A DNA stretch of 64,000 bases. Source: Haloprofundus salinisoli (GTDB lineage: Archaea; Halobacteriota; Halobacteria; Halobacteriales; Haloferacaceae). Position numbers and translations under genes: made by a program. This document shows, one piece after another, positions 1 to 8,095 of this stretch; position 1 is the stretch's first letter, and each line of letters begins with the position of its first letter. The notes under the pieces were generated by a model that worked only from the letters and a program-made list of their open reading frames with translations, had not been told where the DNA came from and searched no databases. The DNA is taken from positions 248,001 to 312,000 of the forward strand of contig NZ_CP083664.1 of NCBI RefSeq assembly GCF_020097815.1. Direction: 5' to 3'.

Positions 1-377
1 ATATCACATTGAAGTCTATCATAAAAGAGATACTCTTTATTCCCATGTTATTTTCTGTATAAACACAATAAAAATTTATTCATAACGCTGATTTAGAAGC
101 ATAGAAAGAATGCCTTCTACGCGCAATATTGACTCGTTCGCCGTCACGGTCACGCTCGTTTTCGCCCTTCTCACTGCGGCTGGCGCGGCGGATCGCTCGA
201 AGCGACCCCAGAACCGTTAGCGACGCTCGGAAACGCGTTCGATTGCCGACCTCGACACGTCGCTATCGCTCGTGTATCGACAGCGGGGACGATTTGGAAC
301 AGAAAGGTGGGCGGGGAGTATCAGTGCAAGAACCTAACCAAACACGGTACCTTCCGCCCATCCTTTGGTACCGACCA

Positions 378-400
378 GACAATTATCAATTTGTCGGCAA
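378..400 (+). repeat. Short dispersed repeat, copy 1
   Basis: A 23-base motif starting GACAATTATCAA. It matches 25879-25901 at 21 of 23 positions, and both differences are transitions. The first 18 bases can form a small hairpin: GACAA pairs with TTGTC around an 8-base loop. It lies 270 bases before the larger repeat here, whereas near 25.9 kb it lies after it. Function unknown. Confidence 0.5.
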
Positions 401-660
401 AGACCGCTGCCACGGGTCCTCCGTGATCGGAAATTGAGGTATCGACACATCGAGAACCGGGAGCGACGAAAAGCCCGTCTGCGGGGACAGAGCGATGATG
501 GGTGCCTCTGTGATTCCAGCGTGAGATCGGCCCTCACCCCGGCAAGAGACGTGTGGAGTGGAACCATCAAAACTCTGAGCATATCCTACAACGCTGATAC
601 ATGTCAGACGATGGTATCCTGCTACTCGGTCCGTAAATTTACAGTTTCGAGGCCACACCG

Positions 661-742
661 AGAATTAGTGTTTGGTCGAGTTGGTTCTAACTCCAACTCG
701 GTCTATGGTTCTGTCTGACGAATCGTCACCCTCGCCGCGTGA
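661..742. repeat. Hairpin-bearing structured repeat, copy A
   Basis: Aligns without gaps to 25541-25622, about 63 of 82 positions identical. Bases 674-684 pair with 693-703 around an 8-base loop (685-692). Relative to the other copy, three pairs changed on both sides (679-698, 680-697, 682-695) and two became G-T wobbles, so the stem is kept while the sequence drifts. The next 20 bases (711-730) are identical in both copies. Differences show no three-base periodicity, so conserved coding is unlikely. It may be a structured RNA, a hairpin end of a mobile element, or a protein-binding site. Confidence 0.6.
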
Positions 743-895
743 TCGGCAGTAGCTTCGGGCCCGTTCGATTTCAACTATAGGTCTGTTTTTACTGCTAGAA
801 CTAACTGGTAGTTGTGATTAGAGTACTGCAACTAGTCGTTTATCGCGTCGGTTTCGGACAGTTACTTCGCTATCTAGATAGTAATCGAAAAACCG

Positions 896-1619
896 GTAAC
901 CCGCGCGGACGACGGTGCGGTATCGATCCGACTCGAAGTAGAACTCGTTCACTACCCGTTCTCCGCCGAACGTGAGCTGACACTCCACGGTAACGAACCG
1001 AAGCTACACAGTTGCGGAAAGGTAATAAACTAAGTCAAAGTTGAATCTAAGGATGTTTAACGACAACACACGCACTCGGTTCACTTCTCGCACCCGGTGC
1101 GCGTCTGGACGTCCCCGCCAGTCGCGGCGTCGTCGAAGACTACGGTGACGGCTATCCGAACCGACGCCTTCAGAGCAGAGCGGAGTTCGACTGGCCGAAC
1201 GTACCGGGTCACGACGGCAGTGAGGTAGATTTCTCGACAGATATCCCAGGCCAAGATGCCGAACTCCACGACCTCGCCCACGCTATCGATTTGAGTGAGG
1301 GTTGGTACGCGCTCACGAACCCGGATCTTGACCTCGGGTTCGTACTGCGATTTCCGACAACCAATTCGAGTCACTGCGGTACTGGCAACCCTTCAGCAGA
1401 TACGCCGAATCTCCGTTCTGGAGTCGAACGTATAACGTCGGACTCGAACCGACGACGGCATACCCTGGTGATACGTGTGGCCAACGCGCGTCCGGGACCA
1501 TGAAGATGCCCGCTTCCGGTGAAACCGTCAAAGCCGAGTTCGTCGCTGCGACGTATGGGAGCTTATCCGCAGTCGATTCGCTCTCTACCGACGGCGTGGT
1601 CGATGGACCTACGCGGTGA
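896..1619 (+). pseudogene. Decayed DUF4432-family (aldose 1-epimerase-like) gene
   Basis: Three consecutive segments in three different frames read like one DUF4432 protein. From 902 the frame gives a segment containing LEVELVHYPFSAERELTL and ends at a TAA. From about 1075 a second frame reads LAPGARLDVPASRGVVEDYG and on to EGWYALTNPDLDLGF. From 1365 a third frame reads FESLRYWQPF, then SRTYNVGLEPTTAYPGD, and stops at 1617-1619. The N-terminal part is missing and there are at least two frameshifts or small deletions, so the gene is dead. DUF4432 proteins have the galactose-mutarotase fold and occur in sugar catabolic clusters, which suits the downstream genes. Family assignment is from memory of conserved motifs. 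Confidence 0.75.
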
Positions 1620-1704
1620 GCGGTGTCCTCGTCGGAGCGGGTCGCGTCGTCCAGCAGTGTGATTCATTACCGATGGCCGTAGAGATGGTGGCGAGTGCCG
1701 AGCC

Positions 1705-2916
1705 ATGGAGTACGAATCCACTATCTACGACGAGTTGGGCGTCCCGAACGTCGTCAACGCAGCGGGTACGAAAACGCGCATTGGCGGCAGTCGAATCCGA
1801 CCGGAAGCGGTCGAGGCGATGAGTCGGGCGGCGGAGGCGTTCGTCCGCCTCTCCGATTTACAGGTCCGGGCGGGAGAACTCATCTCCGAAGTCACCGGTG
1901 CAGAGGCGGGATACGTCGGCAGCGGTGCGGCCGCCTGCATGACACTCGCGGCGGCAGCGGCGATCGCCGGCGACGACCTCGGAACGATGGCGAGGCTCCC
2001 GGAGACGGACGATGTCCCGAACGAAATCGTGATGCCTCGAACCCATCGCAACGGCTACGACCATGCATTCCGCGCCGCGGGTGCACGAATCGTCGACGTC
2101 GGTAACAACGACAACTACCTCGGAACGGGGTCGAACAGCACCGAGCCGTGGGAGATTGCCGACGCAATAACCGAAAAGACGGTCGCCGTCGGCTACATGC
2201 AGAAAGTGTACAGCACGCCGCCGTTAGAGGAAGTCGTCGAAGTAGCCCACGACCACGACGTCCCAGTCATCGTCGATGCCGCCGCCGAGGTACCGCCGCG
2301 GGAGAACCTCTCGGCGTTCGTCGAGGCGGGCGCGGATATGGTCGTCTTCAGCGGCGGGAAAGCTATCCGCGGCCCGCAGACGACAGGTATCCTCGCGGGA
2401 AAGCGCGAGTACGTCCGCTCGGCGGCGCTGCAACACCTCGACATGCACGTCGCCGAATCGGTCTGGGAACCACCGACGGAACTGTTCGACAAGGAGGCTC
2501 TCGACGGCGTTCCTCGACAAGGAATCGGGCGACCACTCAAAGTCGGTAAAGAGGAACTCGTCGGGCTCATCGCGGCGTTGGAAGCGTTCATCGACGAGGA
2601 TCAGGACGCACTCACTACGGAATGGAACAACCGACTCGACATCGTCACGGGGGGTCTCGAAGGCCTCTCCGGCGTGACGACGAGACGTGAACCCGGTGGG
2701 AAGCTAATGGTTGCCCCCGAACTCTACGTCGAGATCGATCCCGAAGTGGCCGCGCTCGACGCAGTAGAGCTCGTCGGCACGCTCAGAAAGGAGAACCCAC
2801 GCATCTTCGTCGGCTCAGACGACCTCCTCGACGGTGGGTTCACAGTCAACCCGATGTGTCTCTCCGACGACGGTGCAGAGTACGTCGCCGAGCGGATTCG
2901 GGACCACCTCGCGTAG
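1705..2916 (+). CDS. SelA-like PLP-dependent enzyme (sugar-acid ammonia-lyase candidate)
   Basis: A 403-residue fold-type I pyridoxal-phosphate enzyme of the selenocysteine-synthase-like (SelA/DgaE) group. The N-terminus (YDELGVPNVVNAAGTKTRIGG) is characteristic. VIVDAAAEVPP supplies the aspartate that contacts the cofactor ring, and FSGGKAIRGPQTTG carries the Schiff-base lysine, near residue 220. Haloarchaea outside selenocysteine-using lineages keep such proteins as metabolic enzymes; the characterised relative DgaE belongs to D-glucosaminate-6-phosphate ammonia-lyase. The RidA protein encoded tail to tail just downstream fits an enzyme that releases an enamine or imine. The substrate is not visible from sequence; an amino sugar acid is my inference. 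Confidence 0.75.
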   Translation: MEYESTIYDELGVPNVVNAAGTKTRIGGSRIRPEAVEAMSRAAEAFVRLSDLQVRAGELISEVTGAEAGYVGSGAAACMTLAAAAAIAGDDLGTMARLPETDDVPNEIVMPRTHRNGYDHAFRAAGARIVDVGNNDNYLGTGSNSTEPWEIADAITEKTVAVGYMQKVYSTPPLEEVVEVAHDHDVPVIVDAAAEVPPRENLSAFVEAGADMVVFSGGKAIRGPQTTGILAGKREYVRSAALQHLDMHVAESVWEPPTELFDKEALDGVPRQGIGRPLKVGKEELVGLIAALEAFIDEDQDALTTEWNNRLDIVTGGLEGLSGVTTRREPGGKLMVAPELYVEIDPEVAALDAVELVGTLRKENPRIFVGSDDLLDGGFTVNPMCLSDDGAEYVAERIRDHLA

Positions 2917-2958
2917 TCGTGCGCCGGTAAGTTACTCGGCCGTCGGTCGACCGTCCGA

Positions 2959-3336
2959 CTACTCGACCGCCGCGACGACCTCGATTTCGACGCCGATGTC
3001 GATGGGGAGGTCGGCGACTTCGACGGCGCTCCGGGCGGGGTACGGGTCGCTCATGTACTCGCCGTACACCTCGTTGATGGCGTCGTAGTTCGCCATGTCG
3101 GTGACGAACACCGTCGCCTTCACGACGCTGTCGAGCGAGCTCCCGCCGGCTTCGAGGACGGCGGCGACGTTGTCGAGCGTCTGTGCGGTCTGTTCGCCGA
3201 TGTCGTCGCTGACGACGTCGCCGGACTCGGGGTCGACGGGACCCTGCCCGGAGACGAAGATGCGGTCGCCGTCTCGAATCGCTTGCGAGAACGGACCGAT
3301 GCTGGCCGGTGCTGCGTCCGTGTGAATCTCTTCCAT
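2959..3336 (-). CDS. ridA: RidA family reactive-imine deaminase
   Basis: A 125-residue YjgF/YER057c/UK114 protein, the full normal length. IGPFSQAI near the start, IFVSGQGPVDP, and the end section PARSAVEVADLPIDIGVEIEVVA (with the conserved substrate-binding arginine) are family hallmarks. RidA homotrimers hydrolyse enamine/imine intermediates left by PLP enzymes and so prevent damage to other PLP enzymes. Its position, convergent with the SelA-like lyase gene 42 bases away, makes that enzyme the likely source of the imine. It could equally be a general housekeeping copy. Confidence 0.9.
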   Translation of the reverse strand: MEEIHTDAAPASIGPFSQAIRDGDRIFVSGQGPVDPESGDVVSDDIGEQTAQTLDNVAAVLEAGGSSLDSVVKATVFVTDMANYDAINEVYGEYMSDPYPARSAVEVADLPIDIGVEIEVVAAVE

Positions 3337-3432
3337 GCGCGTCCGTGACGAATACTCCTGTGTTCTTAGTGGTTACTCTCGCCTCCTCGCAGGCACCGCG
3401 TCTGCTAGAGCCAACCCCCTCGCACACCCACT

Positions 3433-4095
3433 ATGACAGTTAACAGCTGTCCGCCCGAACCGGCTTCAAACCCACACATGGACCTCATGCGCTTGTTGGA
3501 CGAGCTGCGCGTGCTGAGCCAGAACGGCCTCAGATACGCCGACAACCCCTACGACGAGGAGCGATACGAGCGGATACTCGAACTGACGTGTCGGTACTAC
3601 GGGGAGGTACTCGACCTCCCGAGCGACGACGTCCGGGAGCGCTTCGCCGCCGAACTCGGGCACGTCACGCCGAAGGTCGGCGCAGAGGCCGCCGTGTTCG
3701 ATTCGGCGGGTCGCATCCTCTTGATGCGGCGCGCCGACGACGGGACGTGGTGTCTCCCCTGCGGATGGGTCGACCCGAACGAGTCGCCGGCCGAGGCCGC
3801 GGTCCGCGAGACGCGCGAGGAGACGGGACTCGACGTCTCGGTGACCGAACTGGTCGATGTCTATCATTACGCACCGAGCGAACGGTTTGGCCCGCACGGC
3901 CGCGTCGACGTGCTCTACCGCTGTGCGGTCGAGGGCGGGTCGCTCGAACGCTCCCACGAGGGAGAGGCGCTCGACTACTGGGAGATAGCTGACGTCCCCG
4001 TCTGGCACAAGGCGCACGAAACGTACGCCAGAGCTGCGCTCGACGCGGCAACGGAGACGTTCGGCCAGCGGAGCGACTGCGAGACGAACGACTGA
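3433..4095 (+). CDS. Nudix hydrolase with N-terminal helical domain
   Basis: A 220-residue protein with an N-terminal segment of about 75 residues ([26 protein letters not shown]) seen in a bacterial and archaeal subgroup of Nudix enzymes, followed by a Nudix fold. The Nudix box reads [20 protein letters not shown] followed by TGL, matching GX5EX7REUXEEXGU with all metal-binding glutamates present. Such enzymes hydrolyse nucleoside-diphosphate-linked compounds; ADP-sugars or nucleotides are possible here. The family-conserved part begins near the internal ATG at 3481, which could be the true start; no clear TATA element separates the two options. Confidence 0.85.
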   Translation: MTVNSCPPEPASNPHMDLMRLLDELRVLSQNGLRYADNPYDEERYERILELTCRYYGEVLDLPSDDVRERFAAELGHVTPKVGAEAAVFDSAGRILLMRRADDGTWCLPCGWVDPNESPAEAAVRETREETGLDVSVTELVDVYHYAPSERFGPHGRVDVLYRCAVEGGSLERSHEGEALDYWEIADVPVWHKAHETYARAALDAATETFGQRSDCETND

Positions 4096-4145
4096 CCCAG
4101 GAACGGGCGGAACGGCTATGTGGGTGGCTCACAACTCTCAAAGAG

Positions 4146-4907
4146 ATGGTCCGACCGGCGTTCCAACTGTACACGCTTCGCGAGTTAGACGAACCGCTGA
4201 CCGAGACGCTCCGCCGCGTCGGGGAGACGGCGTACGAAGGCGTCGAGTTCGCCGGCCTCGGCGACGAATCACCGTCTGCACTCGCTGACGTGCTCGCCGA
4301 AACCGGTCTTGCGGCAGTCGGTGCGCACGTCGGGCTCGACGCACTCGAGACGGACTACGAGGCGACAGTCGAGGCGTACCAGACGCTCGGCTGCGACCGA
4401 CTCGTCGTCCCCTCGTACGGCGAGGAGGGGTTCGACTCCGCCGCGTCGGCCGCGGAGACGGCCGACGACCTATCGGCGCTGGCCGACCGCCTCGTCGACG
4501 ACGGCTTCGAGGCGCACTACCACAACCACACCTACGAGTTCGCGGCGCTGGACGACGACGCGTCCTTCGACACCTCATACGACGCGTTCGCCACCCGCTC
4601 GGACGACAGCCTCGGCCTCGAGTTCGACGTCGGACTCGCGCGTCACGGCGGCGTCGACCCGGTGACGTACCTCGACCGCTACGCCGACCGACTCTCACTC
4701 GTCCACCTCACCGACACCGTGCCCGGCGACGACGATGCGCTCCACGTCGACCTCGACGAGGGCGTCGTCGACCTCGAAGCCTGCGTCGGCGCCGCCGTCA
4801 CCGCGGACGCCGACTGGGTCATCCACGAGAACGGACTGACCGCCGATCCCGAGGCGACGCTCGAATCGAGCGCCGACCGAGTCCGGGAACTCATCGACGG
4901 AGCCTGA
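4146..4907 (+). CDS. Sugar phosphate isomerase/epimerase-like TIM-barrel protein
   Basis: A 253-residue protein of the xylose-isomerase-like TIM-barrel (AP endonuclease 2) superfamily. QLYTLRELDEPLTETLRRVGE, YEGVEFAGL and the mid-protein HYHNHTYEF motif are characteristic; LEFDVGLARHGGVDP and HLTDT supply further metal-site residues. It is closely similar to the protein encoded at 61220-61951 (shared QLYTLR, ETGL, HVGLDA, HNH), so the two are paralogues. Members isomerise, epimerise or dehydrate sugars and inositols, often keto-sugars made by Gfo/Idh/MocA oxidoreductases, and two such genes follow immediately. Substrate unknown. Confidence 0.85.
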   Translation: MVRPAFQLYTLRELDEPLTETLRRVGETAYEGVEFAGLGDESPSALADVLAETGLAAVGAHVGLDALETDYEATVEAYQTLGCDRLVVPSYGEEGFDSAASAAETADDLSALADRLVDDGFEAHYHNHTYEFAALDDDASFDTSYDAFATRSDDSLGLEFDVGLARHGGVDPVTYLDRYADRLSLVHLTDTVPGDDDALHVDLDEGVVDLEACVGAAVTADADWVIHENGLTADPEATLESSADRVRELIDGA

Positions 4908-4973
4908 CGGGCTCTCCTCGGGTCGAACCGGCGTAGCCGAAGCCGCTGACGCCGGGGTCTGGTCGGGTCACAA

Positions 4974-4980
4974 TACTTAA
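4974..4980 (+). promoter_or_regulatory. TATA-like box of the 5006 operon
   Basis: TACTTAA centred about 29 bases before the ATG at 5006. This is the spacing expected for a leaderless haloarchaeal transcript and supports that start codon over the upstream GTG at 4991. Confidence 0.5.
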
Positions 4981-5005
4981 CATACGCGCTGTGCGACCTA
5001 CGCCC

Positions 5006-6028
5006 ATGAAACGCATCGTCGCGGTTGGAACCGAGGCGGCGGTGCGGGCGCACGCCGAACGGTACCGCCGCTTCGACGACGCGACTGTCTGCGGCGTCGT
5101 CGGTGTCGACTTCGGATCGACCGTCGACCGCAAGCGGAGCGTCGGCACCGACGACTCCGCAGCGCGAGGCGAGGCCGACGCTCTCGACGCGCCGAGATAC
5201 GAGTCGCTTTTAGAGGCGCTCGGTGCGGACGTCGACGGCGTCGATATCTGCGGGCCGGGGGTATCCCACGCCGACGCGCTCGAAACCGCACTCGGAGCGG
5301 GCGTGCCAGTTCGCTGTGACCCGCCGATTGCCCTCGACGCCGAGCAGTTCGACCGACTCGTCTCGTGTGCGAGCGGGAGCGAGGGGTGGCTGGTCGCGCG
5401 CTCCCCGCACCGCTTCTCGCGGATGTACGACCGCCTCCACTCGGCCGTCGAGTCAGGCGGTATCGGCCCGATCGGCGTCGCGAGAATCGAGCGAACCGCG
5501 CCGTTCGACGGTCCCGGATGGAACGTCTCGTACGCCGAAGTCCGCGCCGTCGAGGGGCACACGGAGGCGCTCTGTTCGGTTCTCGCGCACGACGTCGACG
5601 TGTTGGAGTGGACGTTCGGGCCCGTCGAACGCGTGTTCGTCCGGGCGCGAGAGAGCGAGCGATGCGACCACGCTCACGCGGTGTTCGCGTTTCGGGAGGG
5701 CGGCCGAGCAACCGTCGAGATACGGTGGCATCGGACGGAGACGCCCACTCCACGCATCGGCGTCGAGTACAGCGGCAAGCACGGCCGACTCGACTTCGAC
5801 GAGGACGACGCGTCGACCGCGTTCCGAGCGGGAACGACGCCGCTTGCGGTCGACCCCCCGGAGGACGACTGTCGGGGACGGGCACTCCGGGCGTTCCTCG
5901 ACCGCCTCGGAGGAACCGAAGCGCCGCCGACGAACGTCGCGCCGGCGTCGCCCTCGCGCGTCGTCGTCGCCGCACGCCGCTCCGCCGTCGAGAACCGACC
6001 GATCACGCTCACGGAGGAGTCGCCGTGA
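5006..6028 (+). CDS. Divergent Gfo/Idh/MocA-like protein
   Basis: A 340-residue relative of the Gfo/Idh/MocA NAD(P)-dependent oxidoreductases, recognisable by order of elements and the substrate-domain sequence GGIGPIGVARIERTAPF. It is unusual: the Rossmann glycine motif is reduced to VAVGTEAAV, and the usual catalytic EKP is replaced by CDPPIALD, so the lysine is missing. It may bind sugar without normal dehydrogenase activity, or act as a partner of the next gene, whose GTG start overlaps its stop by four bases. The start at 5006 was chosen from the TATA-like box; an in-frame GTG lies five codons upstream. Confidence 0.7.
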   Translation: MKRIVAVGTEAAVRAHAERYRRFDDATVCGVVGVDFGSTVDRKRSVGTDDSAARGEADALDAPRYESLLEALGADVDGVDICGPGVSHADALETALGAGVPVRCDPPIALDAEQFDRLVSCASGSEGWLVARSPHRFSRMYDRLHSAVESGGIGPIGVARIERTAPFDGPGWNVSYAEVRAVEGHTEALCSVLAHDVDVLEWTFGPVERVFVRARESERCDHAHAVFAFREGGRATVEIRWHRTETPTPRIGVEYSGKHGRLDFDEDDASTAFRAGTTPLAVDPPEDDCRGRALRAFLDRLGGTEAPPTNVAPASPSRVVVAARRSAVENRPITLTEESP

Positions 6029-7011
6029 CCGTCGATGTCGGCATCTGTTCGACCGCTCACGTCAACGCCGAGGTGTACGCGGCGTTGCTCTCGAAGCTCC
6101 CGTCGGCCAACCTCGTCGGCATCTCGGGGCGGAACGCCGAGCGAACGCGCCGACGTGCCGACGCGGTCGGAACGGCCGCGATGTCGCACTCCGAGCTGAT
6201 GCGGGCGGTTGACGGCGTCGTCGTCTGTTCGCCGACCGCCGACCACGACGAGTTGATCGACCTCGCGCTCCGACACGACGTCGCCGTCCTCTGTGAGAAG
6301 CCGCTCGAGACGTCGCTGCCGGCGGCGAAGTCGATCCGGGATCGCTGCGCGGAGCGCGACGTGGTGACGAAGATGGCGATGCCGATACGGTTCAGTCGGC
6401 CGATGCAGCGGTTCAAGGAGCACTACGAGGCGGGAGCGGTCGGCGACCTCCTCGCGGTGTCCGGGGTCAACCGCGGGAGGATGCCCGGCGGTTGGTTCGT
6501 CGACCCGGAACTCGCCGGCGGCGGGGCCGTCGCCGACCACACGGACCACATTGTGGATATCGTCCGATGGATCACCGGCGAAGAGGTGACAGAGGTGTAC
6601 GCCGAGACGGACACACGATTCTACGATATTCCGGTCGAAGACGTGAACCTGCTATCGATGACGCTCTCGAACGGCGCGTCGTTCCTCCTCGACGGGTCGT
6701 GGAGCACGCCGCAGAAGAGTCCCTTCTGGGGTGACGCCGAAGTGGAACTCGTCGGGTCGAAGGAGACGCTGTCGGCGGACTGCTTCGGCTATCGATACAG
6801 CCACGTCAGAGACATCGGCCACGGTACCCACAACGAGTCAATCTACTGGGGTGCAGACCCGAACAACGCGTTGCTTCGGGAGTTCGTCGCAGCGATACGG
6901 GGCGAATCGACGGTTGCGGCGTCGTTCGACGACGCCGTCCGGACCGCCGCCGTCATCGCTGCCGCCTACAAGTCCGTCGAACGGGGCGAACCGGTCGACG
7001 TGACCTACTGA
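6025..7011 (+). CDS. Gfo/Idh/MocA family oxidoreductase
   Basis: A 328-residue NAD(P)-dependent oxidoreductase starting at a GTG that overlaps the previous stop (GTGA), so the two are translationally coupled. It has the EKP motif (VAVLCEKPLET), the substrate-domain sequence NRGRMPGGWFVDPELAGGGAVADHTDHIVDIVRW with an active-site histidine, and a C-terminal beta sheet. It resembles the product of the convergent gene at 7082-8095 along its full length, including IVRWITGEEV, YAETDTRF and LLSMTLSNG. The family oxidises sugar or inositol hydroxyls or makes 3-keto sugars; the exact substrate cannot be read. Confidence 0.9.
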   Translation: MTVDVGICSTAHVNAEVYAALLSKLPSANLVGISGRNAERTRRRADAVGTAAMSHSELMRAVDGVVVCSPTADHDELIDLALRHDVAVLCEKPLETSLPAAKSIRDRCAERDVVTKMAMPIRFSRPMQRFKEHYEAGAVGDLLAVSGVNRGRMPGGWFVDPELAGGGAVADHTDHIVDIVRWITGEEVTEVYAETDTRFYDIPVEDVNLLSMTLSNGASFLLDGSWSTPQKSPFWGDAEVELVGSKETLSADCFGYRYSHVRDIGHGTHNESIYWGADPNNALLREFVAAIRGESTVAASFDDAVRTAAVIAAAYKSVERGEPVDVTY

Positions 7012-7081
7012 CCTGCGTCGGTCGTCGCGTGCGGTCGGTTACTCTGACTCGTCGCCGCTTCTGCGTTCGATTTCGGTGCAC

Positions 7082-8095
7082 TCAGTTCGTCGTCGACGTG
7101 AGTTCGCTCGCCTCCACGTCGACGGGTTCGGTCCGATTAGCGGATTCGTACGCGGCCTCAACGACGGCCACATCGCCGACGGCGTCGGCACCCGTCTTCA
7201 TCGGCGGACGGTCGTCGGCGACGGCTTCGACGAAGTCTGTGATTAGTCCCTCGTCGGGATTCGACCCCCAAAACACCGACTGAATACCGGGGTCGCCGGT
7301 GTCGCGCGTCTGCTTTAATTTCTGGTCGAAGCAGTCGATAGAGACGACGCCCTCTGTGCCGACGAGTCGGAGCGTCGCGTCGCCCCAGAAGTCCCACTGG
7401 TCGGGCTTGCTCCACGATCCGTCGAGGACGAACTCCGTTCCGTCGGTGAGGGTCATCGATAGCAGGTTGAGGTCCTCTACGGGCACGTCGTTGAACCGGG
7501 TGTCCGTCTCGGCGTACACCTCGCGGACGTCTTCGCCCGTTATCCACCGGACGATGTCGACGATGTGCACCGAGTGGTCCATCACGGCCCCGCCGCCGGA
7601 CTCGTCCTCGTCGACGAACCAACTGCCGGGCATCTGCCCTCGGTTGGTTCCGCTGAGGAATCGAATTTCGCCGAGTGCACCGTTCTCGACGGCCGTCTTT
7701 GCGTTCCGAACCGGTTGGTTGAAACGAAGCGGCATTGCGACGCCGAGGTGTACGTCCGCGTGACGGCAGATGTCGACCATCTGCTGTGCATCGTCGACGC
7801 TCGGCGCGAGAGGTTTCTCGCAGAGCACGTCAACGCCGGCGTTGGCGGCGCGCCGGACCCACGCGAGGTGGTCGGCGTTCGTCGAGCAGACGACGACGCC
7901 GTCGACGCCGTCGAGCAGCGCGTCGGGGTCGAAGTAGTCGACGCCGTACTCGTCGGCCTTCGCACGACCCTCGGCGACTCGCTCCTCCGACTCGGTGACG
8001 CCGACGAACTCGGTGTTCGGAAGGTCGTTCAGACAGGCAGCATAGGAGTCTGCGTGCAGGTGTGCGACCGAACAGAGACCGATTCGAACCGTCAC
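7082..8095 (-). CDS. Gfo/Idh/MocA family oxidoreductase, paralogue of the 6025 gene
   Basis: A 337-residue oxidoreductase with VDVLCEKPLAPS (catalytic lysine), NRGQMPGSWFVDEDESGGGAVMDHSVHIVDIVRW and a C-terminal sheet. It shares long blocks with the protein encoded at 6025-7011 and lies tail to tail with it, 70 bases apart. Its start overlaps the stop of the upstream gene by four bases (ATGA), so it is the second gene of a two-gene minus-strand operon. A keto-sugar-forming or sugar-oxidising role is known for the family; the duplication suggests two related substrates, or a forward and reverse redox pair. Confidence 0.9.
   Translation of the reverse strand: MTVRIGLCSVAHLHADSYAACLNDLPNTEFVGVTESEERVAEGRAKADEYGVDYFDPDALLDGVDGVVVCSTNADHLAWVRRAANAGVDVLCEKPLAPSVDDAQQMVDICRHADVHLGVAMPLRFNQPVRNAKTAVENGALGEIRFLSGTNRGQMPGSWFVDEDESGGGAVMDHSVHIVDIVRWITGEDVREVYAETDTRFNDVPVEDLNLLSMTLTDGTEFVLDGSWSKPDQWDFWGDATLRLVGTEGVVSIDCFDQKLKQTRDTGDPGIQSVFWGSNPDEGLITDFVEAVADDRPPMKTGADAVGDVAVVEAAYESANRTEPVDVEASELTSTTN

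Larger units (their letters stand above)
1..895. other. Intergenic DNA without a convincing gene
   Basis: About 0.9 kb before the first recognisable coding remnant. Short reading frames exist on both strands but none has the acidic composition or a motif expected of a haloarchaeal protein. The stretch holds a short motif at 378-400 and a hairpin-bearing repeat at 661-742, both with a second copy near 25.5-25.9 kb. The DNA is more AT-rich at the far left and at 770-900. Confidence 0.6.

Noticed and set aside
110-220. A 36-codon frame starting at 110 with a signal-peptide-like stretch
   Set aside because: Too short, no partner gene and no TATA element at the right distance; composition alone is weak evidence.
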